From the NCBI GenBank assembly GCA_965198485.1, contig CBDAPQ010000005.1:2046001-2110000 (forward strand): a stretch of DNA of 64,000 nucleotides, in the 5' to 3' direction. The notes under the pieces are model-generated. The model worked only from the letters and a program-made list of their open reading frames with translations, did not search any database and was not told the origin of the DNA. Positions 18,181-25,571 of this stretch are shown in pieces (position 1 is the stretch's first letter; each line of letters opens with the position of its first letter). Position numbers and translations under genes: made by a program. Source of the DNA: RH-AL1 sp965198485 (GTDB taxonomy: Bacteria; Pseudomonadota; Alphaproteobacteria; Rhizobiales; Beijerinckiaceae).

Positions 18181-19845
18181 CTACTCGGCCGCGACGGCCG
18201 TCGGACCGGAGCGCTTGAGATCGGTGATCGACGTCGACTTGTCGTCTTCCTCATGGTGGAACTGGCCCATGGTGTTGTGGGCGCCGCCCGCCTTGAGCGC
18301 GGCCTCGCCGGCGAAATACTCCTTATGGTCGTCGCCGATGTCGGAGCCGGCCATGTTCTGGTGCTTCACGCAGGCGATGCCGTTGCGGATCTCCTCGCGC
18401 TGCACGTCGAGCACGTAGCCGAGCATGCCCTCTTCGCCGAAGTAGTCTTTGGCAAGGCTGTCGGTCGAGAGTGCGGCGGTATGGTAGGTCGGCAGCGTGA
18501 TCAGGTGGTGGAACACGCCGGCGCGCTTGGCGGCATCCGCCTGGAAGGTGCGGATGCGCTCGTCGGCCACCTTGGCCAGCTCGGTCTCGTCGTACTTGAT
18601 GCTCATCAGCGCGGCGCGATCGTACTGCGAAACGTCCTTGCCGTCCTTCTGCATGGCGTCGAACACCTGCTGGCGGAAGTTCAGCGTCCAGTTGAACGAG
18701 GGCGAGTTGTTGTAGACGAGCTTGGCGTTGGGCACGACCTCGCGGATGCGGTCCACCATGGACGCGATCTGCTCGATATGCGGCTTCTCGGTCTCGATCC
18801 AGAGCAGGTCAGCGCCGTTCTGCAGCGAGGTGATCGAGTCGAGCACGCAGCGGTCCGCGCCGGTCCCGGGCGTGAACTGGTAGAGGTTGGACGGCAGGCG
18901 CTTCGGGCGCACCAGCTTGTCGCCGCGCACCAGGATGACGTCGCCGTTGCGGGTGTTGTCGGCGGTGACCTCTTCGCAGTCGAGGTAGGAATTGTAGAGG
19001 TCGCCGAGATCGCCCGGGGTCTTGGAGACTGCGATCTGCTTGGTCAGGCCGGCGCCGAGCGAGTCGGTGCGGGTGACGATGATGCCGTCCTCGACGCCGA
19101 GTTCGAGGAAGGCGTACCGCAGCGCGCGCACCTTGGCGATGAAGTCCTCGTGCGGGACCGTGACCTTGCCGTCCTGGTGGCCGCACTGCTTCTCGTCGGA
19201 GACCTGGTTCTCGATCTGCAGCGCGCAGGCGCCGGCCTCGATCATCTTCTTGGCGAGCAGGTACGTCGCCTCGGCATTGCCGAAGCCGGCGTCGATGTCG
19301 GCGATGATCGGCACGACATGGGTCTGGAAGCCGTCGATCGCCGCCTGCGCCTTTTGCTCCTTGGCGGAATCGCCGGCCTTCTTGGCGGCGTCGAGCTCGC
19401 GGAACAGATTGCCCAGCTCGCGCTGGTCGGCCTGGCGGAGGAACGTGTAGATCTCGGCGATCAGCGCCGGCACGGAGGTCTTCTCGTGCATCGACTGATC
19501 GGGCAGCGGGCCGAATTCGGAGCGCAGCGCGGCGACCATCCAACCCGATAGATAGATGTAGCGGCGCTCGGTCGAGCCGCCGAAATGCTTCTTGATCGAG
19601 ATCATCTTCTGCTGGGCGATGAAGCCGTGCCAGCAGCCGAGCGACTGCGTGTACTTCGCCGGGTCGGCGTCGTAGGCGGCCATGTCGCGGCGCATGACGC
19701 CGGCGGTGTAGCGGGCAATGTCGAGGCCGGTCAGGAAACGGTTCTGCAAACGCATGCGGGCGACGGACTCGGCCTCGATGCCGTTCCACGCGCCGTTGGC
19801 GTCGATGAGCTTTTGCGATTGCGAAATGAAATGTTGATAAGACAC
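18181..19845 (-). CDS. aceA: Isocitrate lyase
   Basis: This enzyme cleaves isocitrate to glyoxylate and succinate in the glyoxylate shunt, allowing growth on acetate. At 554 residues it belongs to the long form with KQCGH (catalytic Cys) and the following QDGKVTVPHEDF stretch, as in the Pseudomonas enzyme. Metal and substrate residues in IIADIDAGFG and the NxSPSFNW motif are present. The GTG at 19845 follows AGGAG by 8 bases and begins MSYQHFISQ; a longer frame to 19920 lacks this support. It is divergent from an ScfR/RamB-like regulator, the usual controller of this pathway. Confidence 0.95.
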   Translation of the reverse strand: MSYQHFISQSQKLIDANGAWNGIEAESVARMRLQNRFLTGLDIARYTAGVMRRDMAAYDADPAKYTQSLGCWHGFIAQQKMISIKKHFGGSTERRYIYLSGWMVAALRSEFGPLPDQSMHEKTSVPALIAEIYTFLRQADQRELGNLFRELDAAKKAGDSAKEQKAQAAIDGFQTHVVPIIADIDAGFGNAEATYLLAKKMIEAGACALQIENQVSDEKQCGHQDGKVTVPHEDFIAKVRALRYAFLELGVEDGIIVTRTDSLGAGLTKQIAVSKTPGDLGDLYNSYLDCEEVTADNTRNGDVILVRGDKLVRPKRLPSNLYQFTPGTGADRCVLDSITSLQNGADLLWIETEKPHIEQIASMVDRIREVVPNAKLVYNNSPSFNWTLNFRQQVFDAMQKDGKDVSQYDRAALMSIKYDETELAKVADERIRTFQADAAKRAGVFHHLITLPTYHTAALSTDSLAKDYFGEEGMLGYVLDVQREEIRNGIACVKHQNMAGSDIGDDHKEYFAGEAALKAGGAHNTMGQFHHEEDDKSTSITDLKRSGPTAVAAE

Positions 19846-20005
19846 TACGAATGCTCCTGAGGTGGCGAGAACCGCGCGCTGTCCCGACCGCACCATGGAA
19901 GAAGGGAGAGGCCGCGCCATCCCCCTCGGGACGCGCTTGCGATAGGCGCTAAAATCACCAAACCCCGATCAAACGCAAGGCAACGCTCGACGCAATAGGG
20001 TCATT

Positions 20006-20022
20006 GTGTGTAAAGTTCACAC
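20006..20022. promoter_or_regulatory. Dyad in the aceA/regulator divergent promoter region
   Basis: GTGTG (20006-20010) and CACAC (20018-20022) flank TAAAGTT, 31 bp before the regulator ATG and about 160 bp from the aceA start. The position suits an autoregulatory and aceA-controlling operator for the RamB-like protein. Confidence 0.4.
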
Positions 20023-20052
20023 GACGTCTTGTAACACGGTAAACAAATCGAC

Positions 20053-21501
20053 ATGGCGGATCCGGCTGTTTCTTCCGCCCGCAAGATCCTCGCGGGTCCG
20101 CGCCTCAAGCGTCTTCGGCGCGAGCGTGGCTTGACCCAGGCGCGCATGGCGGAGGAACTCACGATGTCGCCCTCCTACCTCAATCTGATGGAGCGCAATC
20201 AGCGCCCTATCACCGTGCCGGTGCTCGCTCGCCTGACCGAGGCCTACGGGATCGACCCGCGCGAATTCATGGAAGACCAGGCCGACGCGGCCGTGGAGGG
20301 CGTCGAGCAGATCCTGGCCGACCCGATCTTCCGCGACCTTCCGGTGGCACGGGCCGAGCTGCACGACGCGGCAGAATACGCACCCTCCGTTGTCGCCGCG
20401 ATGCGGCGCCTCTACGCCGCCTACACGGGCGCCCGCGACACCAACGAGGCCCGCGTGCTCGCGTCGGCCGACCCCGACCGCACCGAAGTGCTCGTCGGCG
20501 ACGGTCCGATCGAGCGCGTCCGCACGATCCTGCAGGAAAACCGCAACCACTTCCCCGACCTCGACGCGCTGGCCGAGGCCTTCGCTTCCGAGATCGCGCT
20601 GGAAGGCCTCGAGCCGTTCCACGTCATGGCCGAGCGGTTGCGCTCGCGTCACGGCATCCGCGTCCGGCTGATGCCGGTCGACACCATGGGCGGGAGGCTG
20701 CGCTTCTACGACCTGCACCGTCGTCAGCTGCTGATCTCCGAGATCATGGACCAGCCCGGCCGCGCCTTTCAGGTCGCCTACCAGCTGGCGATCTCCGAGC
20801 ACGGCCAGCTCGTCAACGCGATCTGCGCGCGGCTCGAGCCCAACGACGACATCGCGCGTCGCCTGCTGCGCGTGACGCTGGCCAACTATTTCGCTGGCGC
20901 GGTGATGATGCCCTACGCCCGCTTCCACGAGGCGGCCGAGGCGATGGGCTACGACATGGAGGTGCTGGCGGCGCGCTTCGGCGCCTCGTTCGAGCAGGTC
21001 GCGCACCGCCTCACCACGCTGGGGCGGCCCACGGCGCGCGGCGTGCCGTTCTTCCTGGTGCGCGTCGATATCGCCGGCAACGTGTCGAAGCGCTTCTCCG
21101 CCGGACGCTTCCCGTTCACGCAGGCGGGGGGCACATGCGGTTTGTGGTCGATCCACGCGACCTTCGCCGAGCCCGGCCGCATCCTCACGCAAATCGTCGA
21201 GCTGCCCGACGGTGCGCAATGGTTCTCGATCGCCCGCACCGTGCGTCGCGCCATCAATCCGCATGGCGCCATCGCGCCGCGCTTCGCCCTGGCAGTGGGC
21301 TGCGAGATCAAGTACGCGCATCGCCTCGTCTACGCCCGCAGGCTCAATCTCACGACGCCCGAGGCCACGCCCATCGGCATCTCGTGCCGGCTGTGCGAAC
21401 GCCCGAACTGCCCGCAGCGTGCCGCGCCGCCGGCCCTGCGCCCGCTCGACATCGACGAGACCGCTCGAAGCCTCTCGCCCTTCGCCTTCAAGGAGCTGTG
21501 A
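20053..21501 (+). CDS. ScfR/RamB-type XRE regulator with ImmA/IrrE-like domain
   Basis: This 482-residue regulator has an N-terminal helix-turn-helix of XRE type (LKRLRRERGLTQARMAEELTMSPSYLNLMERNQR), a central domain related to IrrE/ImmA, and a C-terminal DUF2083 region carrying CRLCERPNC, a Cys pair pattern seen in these short-chain-fatty-acyl regulators. Relatives such as RamB control acetate and propionate genes including isocitrate lyase. The divergent placement next to aceA, with 207 bp between the starts, strongly suggests the same job here. No metal-binding HExxH is intact in the middle domain. Confidence 0.88.
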   Translation: MADPAVSSARKILAGPRLKRLRRERGLTQARMAEELTMSPSYLNLMERNQRPITVPVLARLTEAYGIDPREFMEDQADAAVEGVEQILADPIFRDLPVARAELHDAAEYAPSVVAAMRRLYAAYTGARDTNEARVLASADPDRTEVLVGDGPIERVRTILQENRNHFPDLDALAEAFASEIALEGLEPFHVMAERLRSRHGIRVRLMPVDTMGGRLRFYDLHRRQLLISEIMDQPGRAFQVAYQLAISEHGQLVNAICARLEPNDDIARRLLRVTLANYFAGAVMMPYARFHEAAEAMGYDMEVLAARFGASFEQVAHRLTTLGRPTARGVPFFLVRVDIAGNVSKRFSAGRFPFTQAGGTCGLWSIHATFAEPGRILTQIVELPDGAQWFSIARTVRRAINPHGAIAPRFALAVGCEIKYAHRLVYARRLNLTTPEATPIGISCRLCERPNCPQRAAPPALRPLDIDETARSLSPFAFKEL

Positions 21502-21514
21502 AATCCTTTTCGAT

Positions 21515-21632
21515 CGGGCCTCATCGCGAACGGAGCGAAGCGGTGATCCGAAACCGGTAAGCTCGCTTCAGAAGGTGAAGCTCACCGGTCCGGGTTCGCC
21601 TTTGGCGCTCCGGATGACGCGAACCATGCCAA
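21515..21632. repeat. Dispersed palindromic intergenic repeat (RHPERQRR type)
   Basis: The gap after the regulator gene contains paired stretches (CGAACGGAGCGAAGCGGTGATCC... and ...GGCGCTCCGGATGACGCGA) that conceptually translate on the minus strand to RHPERQRR and FRITASLRSR. Peptides of that kind are hallmarks of high-copy palindromic elements in alphaproteobacterial genomes. No gene is present in it. Confidence 0.55.
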
Positions 21633-21642
21633 GGAGAAGGCG

Positions 21643-22356
21643 CTACGACTTTCGCGCCGCGGCCAGCTGCTTTTCCAGCCACGCGCTCACCGCCGCCATC
21701 TCCGATTCGGAGGTCGCGTGAGCCATGCCCGCGTAGGGCGCGAAGGTGACGGCGACGCCGCGTTTCTCCAATGTGTCGCGCGCGTCGATCGCGGTGGGGT
21801 AGGCGATGACCTTGTCCTCGCTGCCGTGCGCGACGAAGAAGGGTGGCGTTCGCGCCCCCGGCGGATCGCCGGCGAGGGCCGAGGGAAACAGCAGGCCGCT
21901 GAGCACCACGGCGCCGCGGAAGCGGCCGGGCCCGTGCAGTGCGACCTCGTAGGTCATGACCCCGCCCTGGCTGAAGCCGCCGACGAAGACCCGGGCGGGA
22001 TCGGCGTCGAAGCGCTTGATCGCGCTCTCGACCACGAGATCGATGATCTTGCGGCTGACCGCGATGTCGGACTCCTGCGTCGGACCCTTGCGGTACCAGC
22101 GCCACCCGCCGTTGCCGCCGAACGGCCCGCGCGGCGACACCACGACGAACTGCGGCGGCAACTTTTTCCAGAGGCCGATCATGTCCTTCTCGTCGGCTCC
22201 GGCACCATGCATCAGCACGATCAAGGGCGGGTGCTGCGAGGCCACCAAAGGAAGATGCGCGAGCATGGTCAAATCTTCGCCGGCGGCAGGAAAAGAGCCG
22301 GCGAGTGCGAGCAGGGCGCATGCGGATAAGACTCGCAGGGCATGGCGTGAATTCAT
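21643..22356 (-). CDS. Secreted phospholipase/carboxylesterase-family hydrolase
   Basis: This is a 237-residue alpha/beta hydrolase. A signal peptide (about 1-25) precedes the enzyme domain with PLIVLMHGAGADEKDM at the oxyanion loop, nucleophile Ser in GGFSQGG, Asp in VAHGSEDKV and His near the C-terminus (GMAHATSES). It resembles the YpfH/phospholipase-carboxylesterase group that acts on short acyl esters. Substrate is not evident. It is divergent from the SRPBCC gene, with a hairpin in the gap between them. Confidence 0.88.
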   Translation of the reverse strand: MNSRHALRVLSACALLALAGSFPAAGEDLTMLAHLPLVASQHPPLIVLMHGAGADEKDMIGLWKKLPPQFVVVSPRGPFGGNGGWRWYRKGPTQESDIAVSRKIIDLVVESAIKRFDADPARVFVGGFSQGGVMTYEVALHGPGRFRGAVVLSGLLFPSALAGDPPGARTPPFFVAHGSEDKVIAYPTAIDARDTLEKRGVAVTFAPYAGMAHATSESEMAAVSAWLEKQLAAARKS

Positions 22357-22394
22357 TGGAGCGTCCGGACATGGAAAGGCATGGGTTCCGACCT

Positions 22395-22422
22395 CAGACT
22401 AACGCCAGAGGCGTTCAGTCTG
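22395..22422. promoter_or_regulatory. Hairpin between divergent esterase and SRPBCC genes
   Basis: CAGACT AACGCC pairs with GGCGTT AGTCTG around an AGA loop with a single bulged C, giving a 12-bp stem. It lies about 39 bp upstream of the esterase start and about 84 bp upstream of the SRPBCC start, without a T-run, so an operator is more likely than a terminator. Confidence 0.45.
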
Positions 22423-22505
22423 GACAAAAGCGCGATCCGCTCGACATGGAGGCCGCGCGACGAGCGCTAAGCTAGCCCGAAACGGGCGACGGGAGAAAAC
22501 GACCC

Positions 22506-22982
22506 ATGCGTAATCAGATGATCCTGGCCGGCTTCGTACTGGCGGCGGGAACGCTGACGGCCTCGGCCGCCTCGGTGGAGAAGGAAATCAACGTCAAGGC
22601 ACCGGCCGACAAGGTGTGGGCGATGATCGGGCCGTTCTGCTCGATCGACAAGTGGCATCCGGTCATCGGCTCGTGCACCGAGGCGAATGGTGTCCGCACG
22701 CTCAAGACCAAGGACGGCAAGGCCGTCTTCGTCGAGAAGCAGACCAAGAACGATCCCTCGGGCATGGAATACACCTACGAGATCGAGAAGAGCCCGCTGC
22801 CGATCACCGATTACAAGTCGACCTTGAAGGTCACGAAGAAGAGCGACGATATGTCGAAGGTCACGTGGTCGAGCACCTACACGCCCGACAAGGGCAAGGA
22901 CGCCGCCGCTGACCAGGCGATCTCCGGGATCTATCAGGCAGGCCTCGACAACATCCAGAAGATGGCCGGCGGCACGCCGTAG
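22506..22982 (+). CDS. Secreted SRPBCC-fold protein (polyketide cyclase/START-like)
   Basis: This 158-residue protein has a signal peptide (1-21, TASA-AS) and a START-like ligand-binding fold with the typical EINVKAPADKVWAMIGPF opening and a long C-terminal helix. Proteins of this group bind small hydrophobic ligands in the periplasm; the ligand is unknown. Two Cys residues (in GPFCSIDKW and IGSCTE) may form a disulfide. A DUF3574 gene follows 8 bp after its stop. Confidence 0.87.
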   Translation: MRNQMILAGFVLAAGTLTASAASVEKEINVKAPADKVWAMIGPFCSIDKWHPVIGSCTEANGVRTLKTKDGKAVFVEKQTKNDPSGMEYTYEIEKSPLPITDYKSTLKVTKKSDDMSKVTWSSTYTPDKGKDAAADQAISGIYQAGLDNIQKMAGGTP

Positions 22983-22990
22983 GGTTCGCC

Positions 22991-23377
22991 CTGCGTCTTG
23001 CTCTCCCAGCACTGATCGTCTGCGCCGTCGCCGCGACCCCTGCGGCGGCGGCGCTTCGTTGCAGGGCGCCGCTGAAGAGCGCCCTACGCACGGACCTCTT
23101 CTTCGGCGCCGGCAGCGTTGACGTCGCGTCCTGGGCGCGTTTCGTCGCCGACGTCGTTACGCCTCGCTTTCCCGAGGGCCTCACGATCTTCGACGCCCGT
23201 GGACAGTGGCGCGGGCGCGCCGGTATCGTCCGCGAGCGGACGCGCGTGCTGGTGATCTATCACCGCGACGACCAGGCGAGCGACGTGCGAGTCGAGGCGA
23301 TCCGAGCGATCTACCGCCGGCGCTTTTCACAATCCTCAGTCCTGCGTGCCGATAGCGCCGCCTGCCTCGGCTTTTGA
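22991..23377 (+). CDS. DUF3574 secreted protein with non-canonical start
   Basis: An open frame of 128 codons encodes a signal-peptide-like stretch (RLALPALIVCAVAAT...AAAA) followed by an intact DUF3574 pattern: RTDLFFGAG, FPEGLTIFDARGQW, and a C-terminal RRRFSQSSVLRAD. There is no ATG, GTG or TTG ahead of the conserved part in this frame, so a CTG at 22991 is the best start; a weak TAGGG lies upstream. It starts 8 bp after the SRPBCC gene and is probably co-transcribed. The function of the family is unknown. Confidence 0.68.
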   Translation: MRLALPALIVCAVAATPAAAALRCRAPLKSALRTDLFFGAGSVDVASWARFVADVVTPRFPEGLTIFDARGQWRGRAGIVRERTRVLVIYHRDDQASDVRVEAIRAIYRRRFSQSSVLRADSAACLGF

Positions 23378-23512
23378 TCCCGCGGCCTTCGAAACCGGGG
23401 CGACGTCCACTGCTGCGAACCTGCTCCAGCAACGACTACCGTAGCAAGACAGGCCCATAAGCGCCGCGAAGCGACATCGGATCACGGTCCGGCATTCCAG
23501 GGCCGGCTGATC

Positions 23513-23746
23513 TCAAGGTTTGGCGAGTGCTACCGTTTCGCCGCGCTCGCGCACGCACATGATCTTGACATATTGCTTGCCAATCTCGGGAACGAGCGAG
23601 GTCGGCGCGAGCACCGCCTGTCCCATGAATCCGCATTGCTGCGGGCTCGAGACGCGCATCGATTGGACGATGTCGATCGCCGTGTCGCGGTCGCAATGAG
23701 CGTGGTCGACGGCCATCGGGCAGATCAGAACGAGGATCTTCAACAT
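23513..23746 (-). CDS. Small Cys-containing conserved hypothetical protein
   Basis: The gene encodes 77 residues: a hydrophobic start (MLKILVLICPM), then HAHCDRDTAIDIVQS, SPQQCGFMGQAVLAPTSL and YVKIMCVRERGE. Four Cys and the conserved-looking CGFMGQA block suggest a real small family, which I recall as unannotated in Hyphomicrobiales. The ATG at 23746 has a strong GGAGGGG site; a longer frame to 23836 has none. Role unknown. Confidence 0.65.
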   Translation of the reverse strand: MLKILVLICPMAVDHAHCDRDTAIDIVQSMRVSSPQQCGFMGQAVLAPTSLVPEIGKQYVKIMCVRERGETVALAKP

Positions 23747-23889
23747 GGAACACCCCTCCGGACCCAGCGTCGGAGCGGCACTCGGGTCCGAAGCGATCCG
23801 AGCAAGCATCCGGCCAAAGACAGATGAAGAAGGCACGCATCCGGTACGCTTCTTGTCTATAGAGTGCGATCGTTGCTCGAGAGCAACAT

Positions 23890-24501
23890 TCAGGCTGGTG
23901 GATGAGCACCTTTGCCGGCCGGCGCGACCACGAACGGCTCCATGGCAGCATGGACACGGTTCTGGAACTGGTTCCCCAACCCCTCAGCCAACTTGTCGGC
24001 ATTGTCGGCGATCCCGGCACATAGGGCGTCGCGCCAGCCTTCCTCGTCCCGGCCGAAATTGCCGAGCACGTAACCGAGCACTCGGTCCTTGGAGCCGGGA
24101 TGACCAATGCCGAGGCGCACCCGGCGATAGTCGTTGCCGAGGTCGGCGGTAATCGATCGCAGCCCGTTGTGCCCGGCGTTGCCGCCGCCGAGCTTCACCC
24201 GCATGACGCCGGGCGCGAGGTCGAGCTCGTCGTGGAACACGGTGACGTCGGCGAGCGGGATCTTGTGGAAGCGCGCGGCGGCCCCGACCGAACGGCCGCT
24301 GTCGTTCATGTAGGTCTCGGGCTTCAGCAACAACACGCGCTCGGGCCCGAGCCCGACCTCAGTGACGAGGCCCTGGAACTTGGCGCGGAACGGCGGGGCG
24401 CGATGGCGGGCGGCGATCGCGTCCATCGCCATGAAGCCGATGTTGTGGCGCTGCCCGGCGTGCTCGCGCCCGGGATTGCCGAGGCCGACGAAGAGACGCA
24501 T
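23890..24501 (-). CDS. pth: Peptidyl-tRNA hydrolase
   Basis: Pth frees tRNA from prematurely released peptides. The 203-residue protein has the family opening (LFVGLGNPG), catalytic His19 (RHNIGF), the KPETYMNDSG motif, Asp91 in VFHDELDL and the GGGNAGHNGLRS loop. It lies 71 bp downstream of rplY on the same strand, an order conserved across alphaproteobacteria. Confidence 0.96.
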   Translation of the reverse strand: MRLFVGLGNPGREHAGQRHNIGFMAMDAIAARHRAPPFRAKFQGLVTEVGLGPERVLLLKPETYMNDSGRSVGAAARFHKIPLADVTVFHDELDLAPGVMRVKLGGGNAGHNGLRSITADLGNDYRRVRLGIGHPGSKDRVLGYVLGNFGRDEEGWRDALCAGIADNADKLAEGLGNQFQNRVHAAMEPFVVAPAGKGAHPPA

Positions 24502-24572
24502 GGCTGCCCGAAGTATGATCGTTGCAGATGGGAGCCCGCGCCAATCGAGGCGCGAGCCTGGTTCCAGTCGCC

Positions 24573-25268
24573 CTACTTGCCGTCGCCGGTCTTGGCGTCG
24601 TCCGCGGCGCGATCGCCACCTTCGGCAGCGCCTTCGCCTGCCGCCCCTTCCTCGCCCTCGACCAGCGTGGTCAGCGCTTCGGGCTCGGGCTCCGGCTCGA
24701 CGACCGGCGGCTGGATGTTGAGCACCGCGTATTCGGCGTCCGCCTCGTTGGTAAAACGGGCACCGCGCGGCAGCTTCAGGTCGGAAACGTGGATGCCGTC
24801 GCCGACCGCCATGTTGGACACGTCGACAAGCACACTTTCGGGGATCGCATCGGCAGGCACCGTCAACTCGACGACGTGGCGCACGATGTTGACGACACCG
24901 CCGTTCTTGATCGCCGTCGATTCGTCCTGACCGGTGACGTGGATCGGGATCTCCACCGCGATCTTCTGGCCGGCCTTCAGCCGCAGGAAGTCGACGTGCA
25001 GCGGCCTGTCCTTGACGGGATCGAGCTGGTAGTCGCGCGGAATGACCTTCTCCACGTCTCCGTCGACGTCGATATCGAAGGTCGTGGTCATGAAACCGCC
25101 GGCGTAGATCAGCTTGTTGACGTCGTGCCAGGACAGCGAGATCGCTGTCGGCTTTTCGCCGCCGCCATATATCACGCCTGGGATGCGACCTTCACGACGT
25201 ACGCTGCGAGCGGCCCCCTTGCCGACCTTGCTGCGCACCGAGGCCGCCAAAGTTTTCGCTTCGGCCAT
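24573..25268 (-). CDS. rplY: Ribosomal protein bL25 (CTC form)
   Basis: This 5S rRNA-binding protein of the large subunit is 231 residues, the long CTC type: an N-terminal L25 domain (about 5-95), a C-terminal TL5-like beta domain (about 100-185) and an acidic Ala/Glu/Gly-rich tail. The start is preceded by AGGAACA. It heads the rplY-pth pair. Confidence 0.95.
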   Translation of the reverse strand: MAEAKTLAASVRSKVGKGAARSVRREGRIPGVIYGGGEKPTAISLSWHDVNKLIYAGGFMTTTFDIDVDGDVEKVIPRDYQLDPVKDRPLHVDFLRLKAGQKIAVEIPIHVTGQDESTAIKNGGVVNIVRHVVELTVPADAIPESVLVDVSNMAVGDGIHVSDLKLPRGARFTNEADAEYAVLNIQPPVVEPEPEPEALTTLVEGEEGAAGEGAAEGGDRAADDAKTGDGK

Positions 25269-25571
25269 CTGATGTTCCTAGGATTGATTATCGTAGTCTC
25301 GCGCTCACGCCTCCAGGGGTGTCGGATTGCGCGCGAAGGCCGACCTTATAAGGTTCGACGCTTGCCAGGGCAACGGCTCATCGCGTAGAGGTTTTAGAAT
25401 GCTTAAGAACTAACCCCTCTGCCGAGTGATCGTGCTGCATTGCAGAACGACGGCGGCCGCCGCCCTCTGCGCCGGTCCTCCTATCGGTCGGCACGACGCT
25501 TGCAGCCGTCGGAAACCTGACGGCGGCCGGTGCGACGGCCTCACCACATGCCTAGGATTGAAGGACGAGCG
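25269..25571. other. 303-bp divergent regulatory region (rplY / nirA)
   Basis: No gene is supported. The region should hold the rplY promoter on the minus strand and the nirA promoter and leader on the plus strand. Two hairpins lie in the nirA leader. The 11-mer CCTAGGATTGA occurs at 25277-25287 and 25551-25561, next to each start. Confidence 0.5.
25442..25524 (+). promoter_or_regulatory. Two-hairpin leader upstream of nirA
   Basis: GCAGA (25442-25446) pairs with TCTGC (25466-25470), enclosing a GGCGG/CCGCC stem. A second hairpin, GCCGTC (25505-25510) with GACGGC (25519-25524), follows 34 bp later. Paired leader hairpins are how NasR/NasT-type ANTAR antiterminators act on nitrate-assimilation operons. 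The small second loop does not clearly show the A1/G4 loop bases of that class, so the assignment is tentative. Confidence 0.35.

Noticed and set aside
18253..19551. 432-codon plus-strand frame opposite isocitrate lyase
   Set aside because: It is a compositional shadow of the conserved enzyme gene.
25277..25561. CCTAGGATTGA repeated near the rplY and nirA starts
   Set aside because: Two copies 274 bp apart; the first overlaps the rplY ribosome site on the other strand, so shared function is unlikely. Kept only as a note.
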